NCBI GenBank assembly: GCA_947493585.1
Contig: CANLRI010000001.1
Location: 1 to 64,000 of the forward strand
Direction: 5' to 3'
DNA length: 64,000 nt
Source: an uncultured Planococcus sp.
GTDB lineage: Bacteria; Bacillota; Bacilli; Bacillales_A; Planococcaceae
In this document: positions 58,843 to 64,000 of the stretch, one piece after another
Layout of the letters: each line of letters starts with the position of its first letter
Position numbering within the stretch: position 1 is the stretch's first letter
Notes under the pieces: model-generated
Told to the model about the DNA's origin: nothing
Seen by the model: the letters and a program-made list of their open reading frames with translations, nothing else
Database searches by the model: none
Position numbers and translations under genes: made by a program

Positions 58843-59412
58843 TTAAATTTTGCCTACAAGGTCAAGGCTTGGCTTCAATGTGTCGCCGCCTTCTTCCCAT
58901 TTAGCCGGGCATACTTCGCCTGGGTTGTTGCGCACATATTGTGCTGCTTTGATTTTGCCGACAAGCGTGCTTGCGTCGCGGCCGATGCCGTCTGCGTTGA
59001 TTTCTGCAGCTTGGACGATGCCTTCTGGGTCAACGATGAATGTGCCGCGCTGTGCAAGGCCTTCTTCTTCGTTAAGAACATCGAATCCGCGTGAAATGCG
59101 CTGCGATGGGTCACCGATCATGGTGTATTCGATTTTGCCGATTGCATCTGAATGGTCGTGCCAAGCTTTGTGAGTGAAGTGAGTGTCTGTAGAAACAGAG
59201 TATACTTCAACGCCAAGCTCTTTCAATGTTGCGTATTGGCTTTGGAGGTCTTCAAGTTCAGTTGGGCAAACGAACGTGAAATCTGCTGGGTAGAAGCACA
59301 CGACGCTCCATTGGCCTTTCATGTTTTCTTCCGTGACCTCGATAAATTCGCCGCTCGCCGCCTGGTAAGCTGACGCGTTAAATGGTTGGATTTCTTTTCC
59401 GATCAAAGACAT
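58843..59412 (-). CDS. ahpC: Alkyl hydroperoxide reductase subunit C (peroxiredoxin)
   Basis: A 189-residue 2-Cys peroxiredoxin that reduces peroxides. The peroxidatic cysteine is Cys49 in DFTFVCPTE and the resolving cysteine is in EVCPAKW near the C terminus. I chose the ATG at 59412 ([11 protein letters not shown]) because AGGAGGT lies nine bases upstream. A longer frame to 59493 would add an unsupported hydrophobic extension. A PerR box lies about 100 bases upstream. Confidence 0.97.
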   Translation of the reverse strand: MSLIGKEIQPFNASAYQAASGEFIEVTEENMKGQWSVVCFYPADFTFVCPTELEDLQSQYATLKELGVEVYSVSTDTHFTHKAWHDHSDAIGKIEYTMIGDPSQRISRGFDVLNEEEGLAQRGTFIVDPEGIVQAAEINADGIGRDASTLVGKIKAAQYVRNNPGEVCPAKWEEGGDTLKPSLDLVGKI

Positions 59413-59510
59413 AAAATAATTACCTCCTGAATGTTTTTTTAGAATGACCACAATCGATAACGCCAAAAAAAATAATCGAAGTGGTGGCTTCAATTAATAT
59501 CGTTATCTGA

Positions 59511-59525
59511 TTATAATAATTCTAA
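59511..59525 (-). promoter_or_regulatory. PerR box upstream of ahpCF
   Basis: TTATAATAATTCTAA matches the Bacillus PerR operator TTATAATNATTATAA at all but one position. On the minus strand it includes a TATAAT that could be the -10 of ahpC. Peroxide-induced derepression of ahpCF is expected. Confidence 0.85.
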
Positions 59526-59578
59526 TTCTATTTCCATTGTCATATGAAACGGAGATTTTGTCAAAGAGAACCCTGAGG

Positions 59579-59592
59579 TGTAAACGCTTTCT
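59579..59592. promoter_or_regulatory. cre site (CcpA binding), perfect match
   Basis: TGTAAACGCTTTCT matches TGWAARCGYTWNCW at every position. It lies 54 bases upstream of the PerR box and about 170 bases from ahpC, within the gap after the isomerase gene. Which gene it controls is unclear. Confidence 0.65.
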
Positions 59593-59626
59593 AGTAAATA
59601 CTCATGGAAATCTCATAAACAAGCAG

Positions 59627-59640
59627 TTTTCCCGGGAAAT
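59627..59640. promoter_or_regulatory. Probable Noc-binding site
   Basis: TTTTCCCGGGAAAT differs by one base from the B. subtilis Noc-binding consensus ATTTCCCGGGAAAT, and the inner TTTCCCGGGAAA is a perfect palindrome. Noc is encoded at 16.5 kb. The rest of 59641-59797 shows no gene. Confidence 0.6.
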
Positions 59641-59797
59641 AAACAAATAGAAAGAACGGGAAAGATTGTGAAATTAATAATTATTAAATATTTCAGAATA
59701 GGGTTAACCATAAATTGGAGGGAGAATTTCTCAATGGCGAGCGCCAACTGATAGAAGGGCAGGAAGGTGAAAAAGGGGAGTTGAGTGATAAAGACGC

Positions 59798-59833
59798 AAA
59801 AAAAAAGCGGGATCCGCTTAAGAGGTCCGCTTT
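59798..59833 (-). terminator. Intrinsic terminator after the isomerase-like gene
   Basis: On the minus strand AAAGCGG pairs with CCGCTTT (59804-59810 with 59827-59833), followed by nine T residues. Confidence 0.88.
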
Positions 59834-59866
59834 CTATTGCACGATAAGCCACGATCCGGTCTGGAG

Positions 59867-60835
59867 CTACACCCACCACATCTCATCCACCGATTCCTTG
59901 ACCATGACCGGCTTCAGGTTCTCCACTGCTTTTGTGAAGCCTTCGTTGATCGACATCAAGCCGTCTTCATGCTCGATGCTGACGACGTAATCATAGCCGT
60001 AGAGGCGCAAGGTGCTGATGATGTCAGCCCAGGTTTTTTGGCCGTGGCCGAATCCGACGGTACGGAAATACCAGGCGCGGTCTTTCATCTCGGAGTAGTC
60101 GGTCATATCGGTCAAGCCGTTGCGGTTGGTGTTTTCCTGGTCGATGATGGTGTCTTTCGCGTGGAAATGATGGATGGCGTTTTCCCGCCCGAGGATCTTG
60201 ATCGCTTCGACCGGGTCGATGCCTTGCCACCACATATGGCTCGGGTCGAGATTCGCGCCGATATACGGGCCGCATGCTTCACGCAGGCGTAACATGGTCG
60301 CGGGCGTATGGACGGAAAAGCCGCCGTGCAGCTCCAAGCCGATCTTGACGCCAAGCGATTCCGCCAAAGCGTTTTTTTCTTTCCAATAAGGAATCAATTT
60401 CTGTTCCCATTGCCAGGCGAGCACTTCCTGGAAATCGTTCGGCCAGGCGGCGACCGGCCAGTTTGGGTACAAAGCGTTCTCGTGGTCGCCCGGGCAGCCC
60501 GAGAAGGTATTGACGACCGGCACCTTGAGCTTGGAAGCGAGCTGCATCGTCTTGACGAGCAGCTCATCAGCCGCTCCGGAAATGTCTTTTTGGGGATGCA
60601 GCGGATTGGCGTGGCAACTGAGCGCGCTGATGAAGAGGCCGGCGTCGTCGATTTGTTTCAGGAAGGCTTGCTGCTGGTCTGCGTCTTCAAGCAGTTCGTC
60701 CAATTTGCAATGGGCATCGCCCGGATATCCGCCGGTGCCCAGTTCGATCGCTTCAATGCCTTTTGAGGCCACATAAGCCAGCATATCTTCAAAATTCCGA
60801 TCAGAAAATAAGACGGTAAAAACCCCCAATTTCAT
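59867..60835 (-). CDS. Sugar phosphate isomerase/epimerase (xylose-isomerase-like TIM barrel)
   Basis: A 322-residue TIM-barrel protein of the AP-endonuclease-2/IolE-IolI family. It has GIEAIELGTGGYPGDAHC, the conserved metal-ligand regions GLELHGGF, NLDPSHMWWQG, HHFHAKDT and VSIEHED. The reaction is probably isomerisation or epimerisation of a sugar or cyclitol, substrate unknown. I chose the ATG at 60835 after GGAGGG. It is divergent from the lacI-type gene with shared operators, so it is probably part of the same sugar pathway. Confidence 0.88.
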   Translation of the reverse strand: MKLGVFTVLFSDRNFEDMLAYVASKGIEAIELGTGGYPGDAHCKLDELLEDADQQQAFLKQIDDAGLFISALSCHANPLHPQKDISGAADELLVKTMQLASKLKVPVVNTFSGCPGDHENALYPNWPVAAWPNDFQEVLAWQWEQKLIPYWKEKNALAESLGVKIGLELHGGFSVHTPATMLRLREACGPYIGANLDPSHMWWQGIDPVEAIKILGRENAIHHFHAKDTIIDQENTNRNGLTDMTDYSEMKDRAWYFRTVGFGHGQKTWADIISTLRLYGYDYVVSIEHEDGLMSINEGFTKAVENLKPVMVKESVDEMWWV

Positions 60836-60872
60836 GAAAATCCCTCCATTCAAGTTTTTAGATTATACTGAA

Positions 60873-60888
60873 ATGTAAACCATTACAT
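60873..60888. promoter_or_regulatory. LacI-type operator O1, isomerase side
   Basis: ATGTAAACCATTACAT is a near-perfect palindrome. It is 38 bases upstream of the isomerase start, immediately upstream of a TATAAT (60862-60867 on the minus strand), where a bound repressor would block the -35 region. Confidence 0.7.
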
Positions 60889-60947
60889 TCTTAACATATA
60901 GAATAAAACGATGTAAATCAATATATTTCATGCAATAAAAATAGTTA

Positions 60948-60976
60948 TTGACAGATAATTCTGAACAAATTATGAT
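60948..60976 (+). promoter_or_regulatory. sigma-A promoter of the lacI-type gene
   Basis: A consensus -35 TTGACA (60948-60953), 17-base spacer and -10 TATGAT (60971-60976). Operator O2 begins five bases after the -10, over the start point. Confidence 0.88.
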
Positions 60977-60980
60977 GAAA

Positions 60981-60996
60981 ATGTAAACGATTTCAT
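60981..60996. promoter_or_regulatory. LacI-type operator O2, autoregulatory
   Basis: ATGTAAACGATTTCAT lies over the transcription start of the lacI-type gene. It shares ATGTAA...T..CAT with O1 and O3. It also resembles a cre (13 of 14), so CcpA could bind as well. Confidence 0.72.
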
Positions 60997-61036
60997 TTCA
61001 CAACAGAAGTGTCGCGTCAGAAAGAAGGAAAAGCAT

Positions 61037-62026
61037 ATGGCAAACATACAACAAGTAGCGAAGCATGCAGGGGTTTCAGTCGCCACGGTATCCCGGGTAT
61101 TGAACGGCCACGACAAAGTAACGGCCAAAACGAAACTGAAAGTGGAGGAGGCGATCCAGTACTTGAACTACGAGCCGAGCATGCTCGGCCGGAATTTGCG
61201 AAATTCGGAAAGCCGTATTGTGCTGATCTTGATCCCGACGATCTCCAACCCGTTTTATTTTGAAATCATCAAAGGAATCGAGAATATGGCGCTCAGCCAG
61301 AATTACAGCATCCTGTTGTGCGAAACGGATTCCAAGCCTGAAAAGGAGGAGATATATTTCGATTTGGTTCGCAAGAAAATGGCGGATGGCATCATTTCGA
61401 TGGACCCGGCAGTGAATGTCGAGACCTTGAAAGAACTCGCAGAACACTACGCCATCATCCAGTGCAGCGAATACGGGGGCGGTATCGGCATCCCGTATGT
61501 CACGATCGACAGCGAGGAAGCGTCTTACCGCGCCGTGAAACATTTGATCCAGATCGGCCACAAAAAAATCGCATTGATGAATTCCGATGAAAAATTCCTG
61601 TATGCCAGGGAGCGGCGGATGGGCTATGAACGGGCATTGCGTGAACACGACATTCCAGTGAATGGCGATTATATTTTCTACACGCATGAGCTCGGTTTCG
61701 AGCAGGGCCAGATGGCGATGAAGAAAATACTGCGCCTCGAAGACAGGCCGACTGCCGTATTTGCGGTATCGGATTTACTGGCGATCGGCGCCTTGAAAGA
61801 AATCACTGCCGCCGGTTTGCACGTGCCGAATGATGTCGCGGTCGTCGGGTTCGACAAGATCGATTTCTCCAATATGACCAATCCGGCATTGACTACCGTC
61901 GCCCAGCCGATGTACAAAATGGGAACGGTCGCAGCGCGTATGCTGATCGAGAAGATCCAAGGAAAAACCGTCGACAGCGTAGTGCTGGGCCATGAACTGG
62001 TCATCCGGGAATCGACCACCGGCTAA
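61037..62026 (+). CDS. LacI family transcriptional regulator
   Basis: A 329-residue repressor. The N-terminal helix-turn-helix and hinge (NIQQVAKHAGVSVATVSRVLNGHDKVTAKTK) are typical of LacI/GalR regulators. The C-terminal periplasmic-binding-protein-like sensor domain (VLILIPTISNPFYFEIIKGIE, FAVSDLLAIGAL, VVGFDKIDFS) should bind a sugar. The hydrophobic DFSNMTNPALTTVAQP region is the dimer part. It controls the sugar genes around it via operators O1-O3. Confidence 0.93.
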   Translation: MANIQQVAKHAGVSVATVSRVLNGHDKVTAKTKLKVEEAIQYLNYEPSMLGRNLRNSESRIVLILIPTISNPFYFEIIKGIENMALSQNYSILLCETDSKPEKEEIYFDLVRKKMADGIISMDPAVNVETLKELAEHYAIIQCSEYGGGIGIPYVTIDSEEASYRAVKHLIQIGHKKIALMNSDEKFLYARERRMGYERALREHDIPVNGDYIFYTHELGFEQGQMAMKKILRLEDRPTAVFAVSDLLAIGALKEITAAGLHVPNDVAVVGFDKIDFSNMTNPALTTVAQPMYKMGTVAARMLIEKIQGKTVDSVVLGHELVIRESTTG

Positions 62027-62089
62027 CGGGCTCAAACCGGCGCTTGCTTATCATGGGGATGGGAGAAAGAACGCTGGTCCCGAACATTA

Positions 62090-62105
62090 ATGTAATCGAT
62101 TACAT
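62090..62105. promoter_or_regulatory. LacI-type operator O3, ABC transporter
   Basis: ATGTAATCGATTACAT is a perfect 16-bp palindrome 36 bases before the rbsB-like start. It is the closest to an ideal site of the three and should control the transporter operon. Confidence 0.8.
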
Positions 62106-62140
62106 TTAACGGATCCATACAAAACTAAGGGGTGAATAAA

Positions 62141-63121
62141 GTGAAAAAACTATTGCTCATTTTATTGTCTTTCGTAACGATTTTTGGACTTGCGGCATGT
62201 GGCAGCACAGAAAACGAAAGTTCGGGTTCAACGGATGAAGGTTCAGGCGATGGAGATATGACGATCGGCATTTCGCTTCCTTCGGCAACGCACGGCTGGA
62301 TGGGGGCTTTGATCGATAGCGCCGAGAAACAGGCGATGGAGTTGAAGGAATCAGAAGGCATTGACTATGTCATGACCAACGCAGCAGATCCGAACAAACA
62401 AGCAAATGACGTGGATGATTTGATCGCACAAGGTGTGGACGTCATCGTCATGCTGCCGATTGAATCCGCAGCATTGACTCCAGTCGGCCAGAAGATCAAA
62501 GATGCAGGCATCCCGCTCGTCATCGTTGACCGCGAACTGGAAAACGATGCAGCGACAGTGGTCGTCAAAGGGGATAACGAAGGAATCGGCGTCAATGCCG
62601 GCAAATACTTCGTCGAGCAATTGAATGGCGAAGGGAAAATCGTCGAAATCACGGGGCCGCCGAGTTCAGTAACGGAACAGCGTGGAGCCGGATTTAAAGA
62701 AGCAGTTGAAGGACAAGAAGGCATGGAAATCATCGCTTCACAAAGCGGCGACTTTTCCACTGAGAAATCATTGGAAGTCATGCAGAACATTTTGCAGGCC
62801 AACCCTGAAATCGATGCCGTTTTCACTCAAGATGATGGCATGGCATTAGGCGTCATGCAGGCCATTAAAGAAGCAGGCCGCACGGATATCCAATTCGTCA
62901 CAGGGGCAGGCGGCGCGAAAGGCGTGTTCGAAGACATCCAAAACGACGGGCTGATGAAAGCGACGTTCCTGTATTCACCGACGATGGTCGAAGATGCGGT
63001 GACGATCGCTGGCGATTTGGCGCAAGGCGAGGAACCGGCTGAATCGATGGTCGTCAAGGAAGCGACGCAAGTGACCAAAGAAAACGTGGATGAGTATTAC
63101 GATCCGGAATCGAAATTCTAA
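62141..63121 (+). CDS. RbsB-like sugar ABC transporter substrate-binding lipoprotein
   Basis: A 326-residue lipoprotein. The signal sequence ends in FGLAAC, with Cys20 as the lipid site. The mature part is a type I periplasmic binding domain (MTIGISLPSATHGWMGALIDSA, DVIVMLPIESAALTPV, VTGAGGAKGVF) close to ribose- and galactose-binding proteins. I chose the GTG at 62141, six bases after AAGGGGTGA; the GTG at 62132 is too close. It is first in an operon with an RbsA-like ATPase. Confidence 0.92.
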   Translation: MKKLLLILLSFVTIFGLAACGSTENESSGSTDEGSGDGDMTIGISLPSATHGWMGALIDSAEKQAMELKESEGIDYVMTNAADPNKQANDVDDLIAQGVDVIVMLPIESAALTPVGQKIKDAGIPLVIVDRELENDAATVVVKGDNEGIGVNAGKYFVEQLNGEGKIVEITGPPSSVTEQRGAGFKEAVEGQEGMEIIASQSGDFSTEKSLEVMQNILQANPEIDAVFTQDDGMALGVMQAIKEAGRTDIQFVTGAGGAKGVFEDIQNDGLMKATFLYSPTMVEDAVTIAGDLAQGEEPAESMVVKEATQVTKENVDEYYDPESKF

Positions 63122-63132
63122 GCCAATAGCCG

Positions 63133-63160
63133 GGAAATGCAGTGGAGCCATTGCATTTCC
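63133..63160 (+). terminator. Stem-loop between the binding protein and ATPase genes
   Basis: GGAAATGCA (63133-63141) pairs with TGCATTTCC (63152-63160), followed by a pyrimidine-rich TCTTTTCC. Such structures often reduce read-through so that the binding protein outnumbers the ATPase. Confidence 0.65.
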
Positions 63161-63185
63161 TCTTTTCCTATAAGGAGGTTAAGAC

Positions 63186-64000
63186 ATGACTTCGCAGCCT
63201 TTCGTGGCGATGAACCAAATCGAGAAATCATTTAACGGCGTCCCGGTTTTAAAGAAAGTGACGCTGGAAGTGGAAAAAGGGGAGATTCATGCCTTGCTTG
63301 GGGAAAACGGCGCCGGCAAATCGACGCTGATGAATATTTTAGGCGGCGTCCACCAACCGGACAGCGGGCAGATCTTCATTGAAGGCAAACAAGTAACTAT
63401 GGCGAACCCGCACATTTCCCAGACGCATGGCATCAGCTTTATCCATCAGGAATTGAATATGGTCGGCGATTTGAAAGTGTATGAAAACATGTTTCTAGGT
63501 TCAGAAATTCGCAACAAGGCCGGATTTTTGAACGTGGAAGAAATGTGTCGCCAAACGCGTGAGATCTTGGCGGAACTGGGCGTGTTTCTCAATCCGAAAG
63601 AATATGTGCGCAATCTCGCCACGTCCTATAAGCAATTGATCGAGATTTCCAAAGCACTGCTGCATAAATCACAGCTCATCATCATGGATGAGCCGACGAC
63701 ATCGCTCGCGGAACATGAAGTGGGCCGGCTGTTCGAATTGATGCGCAACTTGAAGAAATCCGGCGTGTCGATCATTTATATTTCCCATAAATTAAAGGAA
63801 ATCCAAGCGGTATGCGATCGCTACACCGTGCTGCGCGACGGCCAGTTAGTGAAGACGGATGACATGCAGAGCGGGAATTTAGAGGAAATCACCAAGCTGA
63901 TGGTCGGCAAAGCAATTTCACAGGAGCGCTTTGTCCATGAGCACGAATTCGGCGAGATGGCACTGGAAGTCGAGCGCTTAAGCAGCCCCGGTTTATTCAA
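63186..64000 (+). CDS. RbsA-like sugar ABC transporter ATP-binding protein (partial, 3' end beyond window)
   Basis: An open frame of about 271 codons that runs off the window end. It has Walker A GENGAGKST at about residues 39-47, HQELNMVGDLKVYENMFLG typical of sugar ABC ATPases, Walker B LIIMDEPTTSL, and YISHKLKEI. The signature segment reads NLATSYKQLIEISKAL instead of the common LSxGQQQ. It should be the first of two ATPase domains, as in RbsA/MglA. AAGGAGG precedes the ATG. Confidence 0.93.
   Translation, partial: MTSQPFVAMNQIEKSFNGVPVLKKVTLEVEKGEIHALLGENGAGKSTLMNILGGVHQPDSGQIFIEGKQVTMANPHISQTHGISFIHQELNMVGDLKVYENMFLGSEIRNKAGFLNVEEMCRQTREILAELGVFLNPKEYVRNLATSYKQLIEISKALLHKSQLIIMDEPTTSLAEHEVGRLFELMRNLKKSGVSIIYISHKLKEIQAVCDRYTVLRDGQLVKTDDMQSGNLEEITKLMVGKAISQERFVHEHEFGEMALEVERLSSPGLF

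Overview
This window spans the replication origin of a low-to-moderate-GC Firmicute. It reads most like a member of the Planococcaceae (Planococcus or a close relative). The basis is the Bacillus-type origin order (16S rRNA, gyrA, gyrB, remB, recF, yaaA, dnaN, dnaA, oriC, rpmH, rnpA, yidC, jag, mnmE, mnmG, rsmG, noc, parA, parB), the walRKHIJ operon, and a DUF554/mscS/DUF951 block after parB. The genus is inferred; no database was searched.

Layout: oriC lies at about 7.8-9.7 kb. Everything to its left is on the minus strand and nearly everything to its right on the plus strand, as expected for genes pointing away from a bidirectional origin. Positions 1-69 are the 5' end of a 16S rRNA gene, the start of an rrn operon beyond the window. 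From 9.7 to 24.9 kb come rpmH-rnpA-yidC-jag, tRNA modification (mnmE, mnmG), rsmG, chromosome segregation (noc, parA, parB, parS), two membrane-protein genes, ychF and rpsF-ssb-rpsR. From 26 to 32 kb come yybS-gdpP-rplI-dnaB and purA. From 32.5 to 43 kb come an M23/G5 cell-wall peptidase, walRK-yycH-yycI-walJ, htrA, a small CxxH/CxxC protein and rlmH. This order is the conserved Bacillales core.

From 43.4 kb on the content is accessory: a UPF0371 protein, an SDR protein with a degraded active site, a GNAT enzyme, a DUF4230 protein, a nucleoside hydrolase, a di/tricarboxylate-sensing two-component system with a 2-hydroxycarboxylate transporter and an AEC permease, a DUF4317 protein, a DUF3298-like lipoprotein, a nucleoside deaminase, the ahpC-ahpF peroxide defence operon behind a PerR box, and a sugar locus (isomerase-like gene, LacI regulator, RbsB/RbsA-like ABC transporter) with three matching LacI-type operators. 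The window ends inside the ABC ATPase gene.

The least explained material is intergenic. Two loci (24.97-25.85 kb and 34.00-34.73 kb) carry the same composite block: one A repeat, then two tandem B repeats of about 245 bp. The four B copies keep base pairing in a predicted stem through C-to-T changes that pair only on the plus strand, so B may be a structured RNA. A third repeat family (C) lies at 49.2 kb and a derivative interrupts one B copy. Other signals are a DnaA-box cluster around the CxxH/CxxC-rlmH genes 33 kb from oriC, a 28-bp palindrome made of two head-to-head DnaA-like boxes between jag and mnmE, three consensus parS sites plus one near-match, and a probable Noc-binding site.
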